From positions 4,402,001 through 4,466,000 of the forward strand of contig NC_061154.1 in the NCBI RefSeq assembly GCF_905220365.1: DNA of 64,000 nucleotides. The letters run 5' to 3'. Position 1 is the stretch's first letter. The number at the start of each line of letters is the position of its first letter. A program made the position numbers and the translations under genes. This document shows positions 13,372-26,870 of the stretch, piece after piece. The notes beneath the pieces are model-generated. The model did not search any database, was not told where the DNA came from, and saw only the letters and a program-made list of their open reading frames with translations. This stretch comes from Vanessa cardui (taxonomy: Eukaryota > Arthropoda > Insecta > Lepidoptera > Nymphalidae).

Positions 13372-14344
13372 CTGAAATTTGGTATTAATCAATCTTGAGC
13401 TTCAAAGTCATGTGTTACTTTTTGAAACCTAACATACACATTACATGTCACACCCAACATTTTATTACTCCAATGTATACTCTAGACAAAACCTACCGTT
13501 TTTATACATTAACCATTTAAAATCGATAAAGAAGAGCGTATGCTCAGGACTCCAGATATAAGAGACACCTACTTTCTTTTCGTTTTACGTTAGAAATTAC
13601 AACGAGACATTTTCCAATAATAGCGGAAAATGTTTTATGAAATGTTCGCATATAAAACAACTTATCACGTTACAATTTCTCATTTATCTTTGTATGCGTA
13701 TCTGTAAGAATTTATTCAATGAGTAATTATGAACTACATTCAATAATTATGGGTGTTAGGTTCGAACAATATTTTATTGAATATATTATAAATGTAGAAC
13801 GACTGAAAGGATTGCAGTCAATTTATTTATTATCTTATTAAATAATAAAAACACGTTTGTTTAAAAAGCGTGTTAGAAAGAGAATTATTACGATGTATTA
13901 ATTACCAAAGACAAATAAAACAGGTAATAATACAGAACTAAAATATCAAATATCAAAATAATTCATTCACTTACGAAATATTTTAAACTCGAATGACGAC
14001 AAATTCCGAAAGTAATGTTTTTGAGCTTCAAAACATGCATACGTTTTAGCCTTACATCCTTCAATTTAAAGTGAGTTAGCGCTATCAGAATGCCTGCCTG
14101 TATATTACACGAACTACGACCCGTTTAATAAGGGCTATGGAGCTGAAATTGAATTTCAAGAACAAAAGTGTCAACTTCCTCTCGACTCTGGGAATTAAGG
14201 AACGCTTGAAACGGGATGACGATGCAAATATTATATTTCATATGTTTATCGGACATAAATCAATATTTTGACAAAGTTTAAATACAAACTGGGACTTATA
14301 TATTATCATATGCTGGATTTACATAAACTGTCTCATTGGTTCTC

Positions 14345-14635
14345 TGTTCATTTTTATAAATATCACTATCACTATAAACCAAAGTGTTTGTATGTTTGCG
14401 GTAAACTCCAAAACTACTAAACGGATTTTCATGCGGTTTCCCCTAATAGACAGAGAGATAAGGAATTTTTAGGTATATAAATTATTAAGGTATTTTTGTA
14501 AATAGATTAAGATAGAACAATTATTACCCATGTCGGAAAAAAACAACAAAAAATATATGAATAAAATGTACAAATATAAAAAAAACTTATGTTCGCCTGT
14601 GCGAAGCCGGGAAGTGTCTAGTATGTTATGATTGA
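14345..14635 (-). repeat. Dispersed repeat, diverged 'cttcgcacgg' family
   Basis: Antisense: aactactaaacggattttca, ccctaatagacagagagata, ending ttcgcctgtgcgaagccggg. The middle differs from the main subfamily and matches 43273. Confidence 0.55.
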
Positions 14636-15314
14636 AAGTCGAAACACGCCATTTGTACGGTTAGGTCTTTTTAAAATCAGCAACGATTTCAATAAACAAA
14701 CAAGAGTAACTCAAGACTAATATTAAATCTTATAACACACGCATATCATAGTAAGGAAAGCCGAGACTTTGAACTTTTCCAGCAGGAATTAAAAATAATT
14801 TTTATGTTTTCTTTAATCTCAAAGTTGTAGAGACCCTTATTGTCCCCGTGTGATGACGGGACGGGTTGATATATCTCTCAGTTTATATCAGGTATATCTA
14901 TATCTCTAAGGTTATTTAATAAGACTACAAGACGTAGAATAATTCAGATTAAACAAGGAATAGTTTCAAAGGATTCATGTCTAGTAAAGTTTATCTTAAC
15001 TTAGTTTAATCAGTAAAAATCTATATCTATAACTATACATATATATATTTATAGTTGTTGAGTCTCGTACACCTAAATGGGATGATTAAATTATAATGAA
15101 ACGTATTTATAAGCTAGACTTATATTGTTTGGGAATATATAATAAAGTTAGACAGAATATAATAAAGTTGGTATTGAATAATAAACTAATAAATCGGTGT
15201 CTGTGTACATATATACAGTTAAAATTATTAATAAAAGTAAATAACGTTATTATCAATAAAAAGAGAAGCATTAGCCCTTCATTGGGGTACAATAGCTGTT
15301 GCAGCTTCTCTGTT

Positions 15315-15355
15315 TTTGAGGAGAAAGTTTGTAAATAATTCCACCACGCTAATCC
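15315..15355 (-). repeat. SINE family A fragment
   Basis: Short antisense match to the SINE body (ttttgaggagaaagtttg, then ttccaccacgct). Confidence 0.4.
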
Positions 15356-15859
15356 ACGGTTTCTATTTTCTGTCAACGAATACAGATCACAATAACGTCT
15401 TCGCCGTACATTAGATCATAAAAACAAATGAAGCTCATGATTCAGCGCCATTTCACGCGCTTTAATCACTAAAAATTTCGGTATAAAAACTTTTTTAAAT
15501 TCGTTGTCTTAATTACCGATATTCGTAAAACTGCTTAATAATTTCAAATACTAACAAACAACACATTTAATTGAACATGTATTCAAAACTCTTTCAACTA
15601 TACGTAAGCGTACCTACTATTAAGTAAACGTCACTTAAATTTCAGACTACGAATTCCGAACTTAAATCACAATTTTAAATCAGTTCCAAAAGAAAAAGAC
15701 GTCGATGTTTCAAATGATTTATCCAAGTCGCGAGCATTCTTTAGCAAATGTTGCGTTTTCGACGATAAAGATGAAAATGGATTTAGAAATGATATCGAAT
15801 AATTTATTACACGAAATTGACAATTTAACAAACTGAAAATATTATTCTTAATTACACAT

Positions 15860-16115
15860 AGAGCTGTTATATCCCAGGTTTGAGAACCTGTATCATTGCC
15901 GATGATAGTAGGTTCAAATCCAAGTATTGCTGATTAACTGACGTATATAATTCGAGTTTACAATTCATCTCGTGGTCGTAAGAGAATGAAAATACCGTGA
16001 GGAGACTAGCATTTGTCGGGTGTAAATAAATACAGGATTAAGCATGGAGCAATAAGTCTTAAACCTTTTCATCCAAAAGGCATTTAGTTCTAAACCTCCC
16101 CGTCCAGAAGGCTTC
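15860..16115 (+). repeat. Degraded SINE family A
   Basis: Strongly diverged copy. Recognisable pieces are gccgatgatagtaggttcaa (around box B), acaattcatctcgtggtcg and taccgtgaggaga, in family order. Confidence 0.5.
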
Positions 16116-16171
16116 AAGGAATGGCACATTTGAGTCGTTACTTGATTAAGGAACATAAATTAATATAATTA

Positions 16172-16406
16172 TTGGACAACATCACCTACATTACTCTAAA
16201 GCTAAAGCACTTATGTTAAGGAAAATTAGAAGTAACGCAAATACCCAGACCCAAACAACATAAAACATATGAACCTTTTTTATATCGGCTCTGCCGGGAA
16301 TCGAACCCGAGACCTCGGGGCGGCGTACCCATAAAACCGGTGTACACACCGGTGTGTATTTTGACGACCTCTGTGGTCGAATAGGCCACAGAGGTCGTCA
16401 AAATAC
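16172..16406 (-). repeat. SINE family B with snap-back head
   Basis: Antisense copy of a second tRNA-derived SINE: box B antisense gggaatcgaacccgagacc, conserved body (cacttatgttaaggaaaatt) and antisense 3' end caacatcacctacattactc. At the head end two perfect 21-bp arms (16356-16376 and 16386-16406) face each other across 9 bp and replace the ordinary box A region. Confidence 0.75.
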
Positions 16407-16409
16407 ATA

Positions 16410-19400
16410 CTAACTTAATAAAACTTGATTCTGGAATGTTTAAGCAAACAGACTTATAATTATGATGATTATTTTAGTAAATTTTCGCTTCAAAGATTTT
16501 CTTTATTACAACCGTACCCCGCATAGTTATATGATTTGTTAACAGTCGAGAACTGAATAGCTCAATTACGGTTCAAAGTTTTCATCTCACCCACTAGCAA
16601 CGATGAAGTAACTATTCGTGAGAACGAATATATATCAGAAGAAATTTTAAGCTGTGTATGCCAACGCAAAGTGCAGAGGAGCGATGTGCTAAGACCCGTA
16701 TGCTTTTGACAGACTTTGAACTCGGATGTAGTATCAGTACACACGGCAAAATACAGTGTTAAATCAACTAATATATTTAATGTGAGAAAGAGTTTTTGTA
16801 TTTTTTTTTCTATTCTTCTTTTTCTGCTAACTGTAAAGTGACGTAAATAAGCATTATGTCCCCTATGGGTGACCTTTCTTCTTTCTGTAACTTTTACATG
16901 CGGCTTTAGTTAAGCAGCAGCTAATAAAACAACTTCATACTAACTGGATCTACCAAAACAGTTTTCTCAAGATTTTTACTTGATTCTTGACTCATACTAA
17001 TTGTCATGGATACTCAGTAGGCTACAGGATATCTAACACCTGGACCCTCTTTCATACTTAACTGAAGCAGAGGTCTGTTTCGTGTCTAGCTTAAATGCTC
17101 CGCAAGTGGAACTTGGGGTCTTGAGCGCTAAATAAAAAGACGAAGGTTATTTGACGGAAATTATTTCGTGATTAAAACATACTTTTGTACGGCTCTTAAA
17201 AAGTTGTTCACTAAGTTGAATAATTTAAGTCTTATCTTTTCCGAGTTCCGTTTATCATTCTTCTTCAAAGAAGGAACTCTCAGGACTTTAATCGTTCAGC
17301 TTAAGAATTGGTATTATATTTTGGGACTGTATTTTACTACTAAATATTTTTTCTACCATCTGCCGTGATACTCAAAACATTTGACAGGTTTGTTGATTTA
17401 AGATATTATTTCAATGTTTGCAATGCTGTGAATTAATTAATTAATATGAGAGGAAATTTCTCAACGCTTGCTTTATGTCTTACTTCCTGGCGTCCCGACT
17501 TCATACGGGTAAAGTAAGTTCTTTATCATGCTAACTTTTAATGAATTAGGCATCTTGTAACACGTATTTTCTTCGTATTAAGAGTGTTTTTAAACCAAAA
17601 GTCTAGTTTGTGCTTTGGAAATAACCTAAGTTATTATAGTCGAGGACAATGGATTAACAAATGATAAGTTTACGTAGCGCACACTTTCAATTCTAAAACG
17701 ACTATTAAGCTTGACACGCTGACTGCCCCGACATTTCGACGATTGTTGACACCATCGTTATTTTCATTGCGCAAGTTTTTATTTTACTATAACTCCCAGA
17801 ATATTTATTAAAAGTTTATTCTAAAAAGTAATTTGTCCAAAGTTTAATACTTATAATGATAAAATTATATACATATTTACATAATATAGCAAACATATTA
17901 CATATTAGCAAAATATCAGTTAAAAATACTTTACAAATAATTGATTGCATTTGATCAAAATTGAAAAGATAAAAATGAATAGTTAGATAGATAAAAGACA
18001 GGTATCGCGGAATTGTTTTCAAAGATTTAATGAGGAACAACTCAGGTATACATTAATTTTTTGTAATCATAACCATTCACGTAACGGATTTCATGAAATG
18101 TGTCTAGATGCACGATTCCATCCGACTTAGTGGGTTAAAATCATCATGAATTTAGCTAATCTATAGCGTAATTCGGGAGAGAGCTTTTCGCAGAAACTCT
18201 GAAATATATAATATGAATTATAGATAAAGATTAACCAATGATATCTATTTCTACGCTTAATTGTATCTGAATCTGTCCGCATATCACGAGCGTGTCTTAA
18301 TGCCAAATATAATTTATTCACAACAATAATATGAATAAGGTAAAACATTTTGAAATTCGAATACCAACCGTTCCTTTATGTAATAAGGTTTAATGTTATA
18401 GTAGTTTCAATATAAAATATATATTCCCTATAATTTTTCTTCCTTTAAATTCTGAACGAGTTCTTATGTACCTTTCGGTCCGATAATAGAATGATATATA
18501 GAGGTAACTCAAAAATCAATTTGTATGCGTCGTGTCGTATGCCACATGTGTAGCGTACGGACAAACTTCAAACGTATACTAAGTAGATAAGACTATGAAT
18601 ATTTAAATAAGATAATCCGTACTGATATAGCCTGGTGTCAATCATCAGGTATCAAAGAGTCTACGCACATACAGTACATTGGTGTATTTGTAATGGTAAA
18701 GTTATGTGTTATATCTATGTAGAAAGATTTTGGGATTAGTTGTATGTGAAGTAAAACGTATTAAAACACTGGGTTTCAATATGATGGACGTAAGTATATC
18801 TGATAAACAAGGATTTATGCCAACACCACGTTTTGTTAATATAATGATTTGTATAGTTCCAATATGCAGAGCTGTAGGATGAATTAAATAATAAATTATG
18901 TATTTTTTTACGATCAACTTGAGACGAGATTTTCGTTCACTGAACCCTTTATTATTATGAAGTCCGAATATTAGATTTTGTATTTTTTTTTTTTTAAATA
19001 GTCAGTAGTACAAAATGTCAAGATATGCGTTTTACTTTATGTAAACGAAATTCAACGCTCAAAATGAATAGCTTTACAAATGATTCTATTCATACGAGAA
19101 TAATTCGAAACTAATTCTTATCGATAATCGACATTATAGTATGTATAAACATATTTGAACAGATACCACTCTCTCCTTTTTCATCATTACGTATCTACCA
19201 TCACTTATGTTACCGCTAACAGCAATACTTAATTTTATTGTGTACCGATCTAAACAATAAAATAAAAATTAAAGAAACGTTAAGTTAACCAAAATATAAG
19301 CAAAAGGCACATCAATTCTTAATTCTCAAGGTTCGTTGAAAATATTTACAATCAGCTGATCATTTGTCAGACTGCCTTCCTATTGTAATAAATATGGAAA

Positions 19401-21340
19401 AATAAATAAGTAAAAATTCAACTACCTGAGACTTCACTGACATTTAATAACATTAATTATATATTCAGTGAAGCCTTAAATAAGTAACGCGATTCTCGTA
19501 AGCTTTGATTATATTGTAAATTAATACTCCATAGACATGAAGCAAATAAAATTGCGAAAACTGGTACTTAATTGATTGCATAAAAAGTTTATGAATTAAT
19601 CTATTTACGATCGGTAAATGTAGTATCAAACTCGATGCATTTATGCAAGAAAACCCAGGTAGGATAGGTACCCACTATAATACACCTTCTTTTTTCTCGT
19701 TGGAAGAACGCTTTACGCGCTTCCCCCACGTGATGGAAAGTGGGGGGTGTGGGACTCCCCGGAGTCCTGAACGGCGAGTGTGCTGAAGTACACCGGGTTT
19801 ACACACCAAAAAACCAGCGGTATCCTCTCCGTCTTTCGGCGGACGCCACGGGATCGCTTACGCATGCTACCATGACGACACTATTATATACCTACATTAA
19901 TAAATAAATGTTCAAAACACACTTTTTAATTTTCTCCATTACGACATATAATGCTTTTCACATTGTAAAATGTGTAAATTCAAAATAATGGCAAAAGACA
20001 TCTGTTAGGAATCCAAAAATTATTTTACCGTTTCACTGGATATAGATTGTGGAATATGTATCTCAGAATTTATTCCACATTTGGACTTGGTACTAGTGGA
20101 TTATATGAAAATGTTCTATCCACAATGCTATGCTATTTCACCTCTAATAAATATGCCATATCCCGCATTATTCGACAGGATATCGGATGGTCGACTCAAG
20201 TTCCTATTATACTGTTAAAATCTGACTAAGTTACGCATTCTGACTTCGCGTGGGTGGAAATGTTTCACCGCAAAATTTATATTAGATACGTTAGGAAATT
20301 TGTATTGAATAATGTTCTTTTACTATACAAGGTAACTTAAAGTATGTAAGTTAAGTTTACTTTCAATGTGTATGACATGACATGCATGAGTATTATAGAT
20401 ATCATAAATACTAGTTTCAATTAAAATTGTCTCACATTAAAAACAATCTGAATTAACTTCGCTTTTATTAAAGACATTCGATACCTATTATGATTTTCAA
20501 ATGATTAGCGCCAAAATGATGAAACCTATAATTTTTTTTATATGAAAAAAATCAATGTTAAATTTATTTTTTCAATTATTTCTTATACAGGCCTTAGTAG
20601 CTCTAGAATAAAAGTTACTTTTCGGTCTGTAAAATTAAATATTTATATTAGTAAATTGCAATCCAGAATCCTCTTTATTTTTCTGCACATCTACATATAC
20701 GACTAGAGCTCTTCAAAATGAAACTAAAATTTTGTCACCTTGTCAAAAACCGGCCTACCTTATTAATACATAAAATTAATTTATATCTGAACAAAGTTCA
20801 CTTAATTGTTTACAGACAATACCCACACAAGACATCTTTACATCATTACAAAGAGACGCAAACGCTGTATACTTAGAATACCTACACAGCGATACGACGC
20901 ACGGCTAAGCAGGTCGTTTGAAAAATTTTATGGTTGATTGATAATACCCGAGCTTGTATCGATAAAATAACAATGAATGAATATCTATTTAAAGATTCTT
21001 TAGAATGGTGTAACGCTATCAATAAACAGTTTAAATATTAAACATGAATTCGCATCACGTACAATACCGAAGTGTTCGGATCCGTCAAACAATAACACAG
21101 AGCCCGGCGCCTTCCATCGTCCTTTTAAATATAAACTCACTGTTCAGTCTGAACAAAGTGATCCGTAATAAAAAGGACAGGAAATGTTTATTTTGTTCGA
21201 GTTTATCTCGAAAAGTACCGAATTTTTATAGTGTGATTTACACGGAACGAGTAAATGCTGTGGAAATATTTATTATTGTATGTGTTTTTTTTTAATTGGT
21301 TGACTAAAATAAATCAAAATTAATATCAGTACAAATTATG
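16410..21340. other. Mostly featureless A+T-rich DNA
   Basis: Apart from the G+C-rich fragment at 19695, I see no repeat or gene. Short ORFs (for example 17816-18040, 18702-18917) are Ile/Tyr/Phe-rich noise. The 21044-21295 ORF has a G+C-richer start but no recognised motif. Confidence 0.45.
19695..19868. repeat. G+C-rich fragment, probably an old repeat
   Basis: A sharp G+C-rich block (ttcccccacgtgatggaaag, tggggggtgtgggactcccc, ggcgagtgtgctgaagtaca, tttcggcggacgccacggga) in A+T-rich DNA. No frame gives a recognisable protein. I suspect a fragment of a lepidopteran retroelement, by familiarity only. Confidence 0.4.
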
Positions 21341-21342
21341 AT

Positions 21343-21612
21343 GAAAAGAGCCAAGTCCAGTGGTTAGAACGCGTGCATCTTTACCGATGATTGCGAGTTC
21401 AAACCCAGACAAACTACACTGAATATTTATATGCTTAATTTGTATTTATAATTCGTCTTGTGATCAGCAGTGAACTTCATAGAAATTCTGCCACATATGT
21501 TTTCCACCAACCCACCATGGAACAGCGTGGTGGAATATGTTCTTCCTTCTCCTCAAAGCAGAGGAGACCTTAGCCCAGCACTGGGAAATGTAAAGACTGT
21601 TGTCGTTCAACA
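21343..21612 (+). repeat. SINE family A, near full length with internal deletion
   Basis: Box A ccagtggttagaacgcgtgc, box B gcgagttcaaaccc, body hairpin (ttccaccaa / tggtggaat) and tail. About 30 bases before the body hairpin are missing relative to other copies. Confidence 0.85.
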
Positions 21613-22119
21613 CGTCAACACGACACAAAAACAAAAAATAAAATTTTCACTAATAGAATGATTGTTCCACGACGAAGATTTTGGTGTAATAATTGATCAA
21701 GGTTTTGTATAAATTTTCTGAGACGACTCATAAAATAGAGTAACAAAAATTAAGTCAACTAGAAGCTGTACGGTCGGCATAAACGTATGTTTTACGATAT
21801 TTAAAAAGTCTTATGTAGACCCTCTTCATCAGTACGAAGGCGGGACAGGTAACTAATTAAATAAGCATATAATTAACGAGAAATGTGAAAATAATCTAAA
21901 ACTTTTAATTTACTTTAAATTACGTTGTGACTTCCAAATAAATTACTCGACATAAACAGACGTTAATTTTTAATGTGATTGTACAAAATATATTGCGCTG
22001 AGATCGTGAACTTTATATTAAGTGTAATATATATTCTCTGAGCTATTGTAGATACGCTATTATAATGGTACGCAAGATTCAAACCATTTTATTCTAATAG
22101 CATGCCACCTTATTATAAA

Positions 22120-22350
22120 GTCATCATCCTACTTGCTCTATCCCAATTTTATTTGGGGTCGGCGCAGCATGTCTTCTTCCATACTTCTCTGTCAGATATC
22201 ATCTCATAAGTAACCTAACCTAACCATATCTTCTTTCACACAATCTATCCATATAGCTCAAGACCATCCTTAAAACATGGTCCTCATTCCTCCTCATCTG
22301 CCCATATCATGACAGCCCGTTAGCCACATAGCTTCTCAGTTACCGGTGCC
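22120..22350 (-). repeat. LINE 3' end fragment
   Basis: Plus-strand text cccaatttatttggggtcgg-type (here with ttttatttggggtcggcgca) followed by gcatgtcttcttccatactt. On the minus strand this reads as a short ORF end with DREVWKKTCCADPK and a stop, which resembles the C-terminus of a non-LTR retrotransposon polyprotein. The rest has decayed. Confidence 0.5.
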
Positions 22351-24270
22351 AGTTTCAAACTAATTTATAGTATTTGATGAAATTTGGTATGAAGCAAAGT
22401 TGAACTAAAAAGAAAACGTTGACTGTTCTAACCTAAAACCTTACAACTAAACACTTAAACGCAACAACAACTATAATATTAATCGAGCATTTCCAGTTTT
22501 TTTTATTTTAATATTTCGACAATAATATGTATAGAAATGATTTAAAATGGACATAATATCTTACAAAGCGATTATTTTTATTGGTGGTAAAAATCTTCGC
22601 GTAAATATATGTTACCAATCTTTTCCTTTATTCCAAAAGTCCGATCATGTGTGTCCAGTACTCTGACGTGCCCAGGGTGAGAGCAAAGAGCTCAGGTGCA
22701 GGACTGAGAGCTTAACACTGCGTAACAATCCCAAACTTCCTAGCTACAAAGTTCTAATAAGAAATTCTTAACGGAAACCATTTATTGGCTCACCGATTCG
22801 CTCCTGAAGCAATTTATACTAGATTTATACACAATTGACTTTATAAACTATACATCAATATTATAATAGAACTTTAACAAGGTGATATTTAAAATGAATT
22901 ATTTATAGCAATGAATATAACAGTTCATAGTTACATAAAGGCAATCAGTGTCGACACGAATTTAAAAATCAAAACCTACATTCATTTTATTTATCAAAGT
23001 CATGAACAAATCCATTACTCCATTTCCAATATTCGATTATTTTATGATTTTTTCGATATCATATTTCGATTTGTCATTTGAAGGTATCAATCTATAGGTC
23101 ATGATGTCAACGTGTTCCTACTTTTGAACACGAAATATCACTTACACCGAAATAGAACCTTTGTGGTGAATGTGTACTCCATTTACGACACATAGATATG
23201 ACAGAGTTGTAACAGTCTGGTTGAATACATAACCAAATTAACCCGTGAATGTGATACGTGGAACTCAGTCAAACTAGAGAGGGCGAGGCTTTTTCAATGA
23301 CCACAGGATGCAATAAATTTGGTAAACCATGTATCACGTAGAATAATTCTTGAATGACTAAAATTGTATTGCATGTTAAGAGAGTAGATTTATAATACGT
23401 TAATTTAAATAGGTTATTATAATCCATTGCGCTTATACAATTTTAACTACATTTAACATAGTCGTATTATGTCGTAATAAAGATATCGAACACGACACAT
23501 CTTGTAAAGTGTATGGCGTTACAATAACCTCCCTCGATAAGTTACCCTGCGATGATCGATTGACATTTCCAGAACGATGACCGCTTTGAAATATTAATAT
23601 ATAAGAATGAACCATAATTAAATCGCAAAGTATTTAAAAGTAACTCGTATAAAACGTTGTGTGAACAGAATTAGATAAATTCAAATTGTCTCTAAAAAAA
23701 GAACTGCACATTCAAAATTGGTACAAACCAAAAGTTCCATTTTTGAAAGTTAAAAAAGTAATAATTGACGTTATGGCATTGTCTTCTTGGTTTCGACTTA
23801 TATATGTATATTCAGTATTTTTTTCATTATTTTGAGTTTATTATCGCTATTTTATCGTTTATAGCTTTAAAGAGAGATGGCCCAGTCGTTTTACATTTGG
23901 AATCGTTGATCATACTAAAGATCGCGGAAAATCTGAACTGGAATTTTTAACATCTCGCACGCTTCGAATAAAATGATTCCAGATGTAGATACACAAACAT
24001 ATATATGTATATGACTAAACTAAATAAATACTAACCTTTGGTTACCTATTCTACCTCTAAACGGCACAACTTTATATTGTTATGTTCCTAATTGTAAGTC
24101 ATTCCAATTACAGAGACACAAGAGGCAAAACTATTAACTTTTTATTGGTGGCGGATTTACAATATATGCAATCATTCATATTTCTTACAGCGCCAATATA
24201 TTTGGGCAACTACTTATCATCACTGACCAATTAGCCAGCCTGCCTACCAACTAGAAGAAAATAAACAAAA
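22351..24270. other. No recognised feature
   Basis: A+T-rich, with a lone ggtggcggatttac hAT-like end at 24147 and a short repeat trace (gatgaaatttggtatgaagc) at 22376. Confidence 0.45.
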
Positions 24271-24307
24271 GAGGAACAGCATGGTGGAATACGCTCCAAG
24301 TCCTTAC

Positions 24308-24582
24308 AACAACAACAAACAACAACAACAGCCTGTAAATTCGCACTGCTGGGCGAAAGGCCTCCTCTCCCTTTGAGGAGAAGGTTTGGAACATATTCCA
24401 CCACGCTGTTCCAATGCGGGTTGGTGGAATACACATGTGGCAGAATTTCTATGAAATTTGTCACGCACGAGGTGAATTATAAAGACAAATTAAGCACATG
24501 AATCAGCGTTGCTTGCCTGGGTTGGAACCCGCAATCATCTGTTAAGATGCACGCGCTCTAACCACTGGGCCATCTCGACTCC
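24308..24582 (-). repeat. SINE family A, near full length
   Basis: Antisense copy with a long (AAC)n tail at 24308-24330, intact body hairpin and box A antisense ctaaccactgggccatctc. A second short antisense body piece (catggtggaatacgctccaa) precedes it at 24278-24300. Confidence 0.88.
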
Positions 24583-25161
24583 TTTCAACAAATCGAAGAG
24601 TAATTTCAACTGTAGCATAAAATTCATGAGTATATACTTCAAAACGAATAATAGGATTCGATGAATATCATTTGATCTGATCTTATTATTTATTGATTGT
24701 AAAACGCAAACTTTGAAACCAATAATATTCTTCGAAGAACTTTTAAAATCCTTAAATATTTTATTTGAATGCTTCAATTGTGGCGATGTAGTTTTATCAA
24801 AGTTTATCTTCCAAGAATAGATTCCCAGTAATTTTTCACTTGACTATTTTCGTGGTCGGCGACTGCATGCTCGACGCAGAAGTGGCTATAAACCACACGC
24901 AAAAGTTATTCCAAATTAACCACGTATAACCGGTTTAACCACAGACAGTTACGGTGACAGAATCGTTGAATACTAATAGCGTTTTCAGCTTATTTATACT
25001 TCCCGCTCAGCTTTATACCACTTTTGACAGGATCACTGAGAAGGAATTTGAATATTTACCATTTAAATTTAAAACGTATTATGACTATTATAAAAAAAAA
25101 AAACTTAAATGCTATTAATTAAATCTTATTTTTAATTAAGAAATCACTGTAACTTATATTT

Positions 25162-25376
25162 GAGGACCTCCGTGATCGAGTAGTGTAACACCAGTATTCA
25201 AGGGTACGCCGCTCCAAGGTTCCGGTTTCGATTCCCGGGTCCTCGATTTCCCAAGTCGATATAGAATAAGTTCATTAATTTTCTGTTATCTAGGGTCTGT
25301 TTGTGGTGAGTTCTTTAGCTACTTACATTGGAATCAGAGTAATGTGATATTGTCCAATATATACATTTATTTATTT
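25162..25376 (+). repeat. SINE family B, normal head
   Basis: Head gaggacctccgtgatcgagt, box B ggtttcgattccc, then gtcgatatagaataagttca, a shortened middle, cttacattggaatcagagta and a TTTA-rich tail. Confidence 0.75.
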
Positions 25377-25736
25377 ATATAATTTTTCGAATTATCTTGC
25401 AAATAATTTAACAGCAAGTTGCAAAGGACTTATACAATTTGGATTTCAAGTCTTGATTCTCAAACGAACTTTAAACTTGCACATAGAAACAGGTTTAGCA
25501 AATCCAAAGGCACGTTTGCACCTCGAACGTTACAAAAAGAAACAACAATAAACGCCTCGTTTTAAAACACCTATTAAAACGAGGAGCAAATGGCTCGAGT
25601 TGTTTTGATTTCGTTTTGCACTTTAAATCTGATAATATATTCGTGTTAACTATCTTTTATACTTACATATTAATTCATTAAGTTCTACTCACATGTACTA
25701 AAAATGTACATAGAAATAATATACTATATTTGATAC

Positions 25737-26030
25737 CTGGCTGTGCCCGCGACCTTATACGCGTTTGAATTTAACAAAAAGAAATAATATTGTAGCCTAA
25801 GCTACTCCTTATTATATCAGTTATCTGCTAGTGAAAGTCCCGTCAAAATCGGTGCAGCCGCTCCAGAGATTAGCCGGAACAAACAGATAGACAGACAGAT
25901 AAAAATTGTAAAAAAAAATATTTTGGTATATGTACCTTGTATTATGTATACAAGGTACATATACCAAAATATTTTTTCATATGCATATGTAAAAAGGGCT
26001 ATTTTCATATATTTTAGTATAATATATTGA
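25737..26030. repeat. Dispersed repeat, 'cccgcgacc' family, with internal snap-back
   Basis: Family order as at 4662 up to the A-rich tract, then a perfect 30-bp inverted repeat (25913-25942 / 25948-25977, 5-bp loop) containing ggtatatgtacc, followed by a second small palindrome catatgcatatg. Confidence 0.7.
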
Positions 26031-26765
26031 AAGAAGACTTCGTTGATACTTTTTAGTTGTTAAAAAAAATAAAAATAAATTCAGTAGAAATAAATCGTTT
26101 AATAGTGGCGAGTATTTTAACATAATTTCGCCGTTGAATGGCAATTAAGATTATCAGGACGAAAAATTGAACAAGCGGGATACAAAATTCACGCTAATTA
26201 AAAATTTAAATGACTTATTAAGGATAAATTGCTTAAATTACAATACTGTGCCTATGATATTAATGTATAAACAATGATATACCACAACAGAGAAATTTGT
26301 ACCAAAATTGTTTTTAAGCTATTTCTATCTAATTTAACTCCGAAAGCCCATTTCGGACTTATATTAAACTAATCTTAGAATCGAAGCGTCTGCTAGGATT
26401 TTGTTTTGTCACGAAATCGTTATTTCGTATCGACTGAATAGACTACGTTAAATAATTATTTTTATCTTTCGAAGACTATTTCGGAATTCAAAGTAACATA
26501 CTGTCAAAAATTTGCTGAATGCCTAATCGTATTGTTATTATAATTTAATTACGTTATTATGGAAGTAAGACGGCAGTATATTTAGTTCTGTGTTTTTCCT
26601 ATCAATATCCTAATAATTCGAATAAAAAAAAACAATCGATCCAAAAAAAACCTAATATCCACTTCTCGATTTCAAGAATTCGTATCAAAAGATTTGTATT
26701 ATTATCAACGCCACTATTATGATAATGTCTATTCGCAAATGATGAGTCAATAAACAAGACAGTAA

Positions 26766-26870
26766 CAGCCTTTAACTCGTCCTCCCACAGCTGGGCATTA
26801 ACAACCCCGGTTTGAACCCGTAATCATCGGTAAGACTCACGTTTACCAAGCACAGCACTATCGGGTCTCA
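26766..26870 (-). repeat. SINE family A with most of the body deleted
   Basis: Tail (cacagctgggcat) joins almost directly to the head (ccggtttgaacccgtaatc), leaving about 105 bp. Confidence 0.65.
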
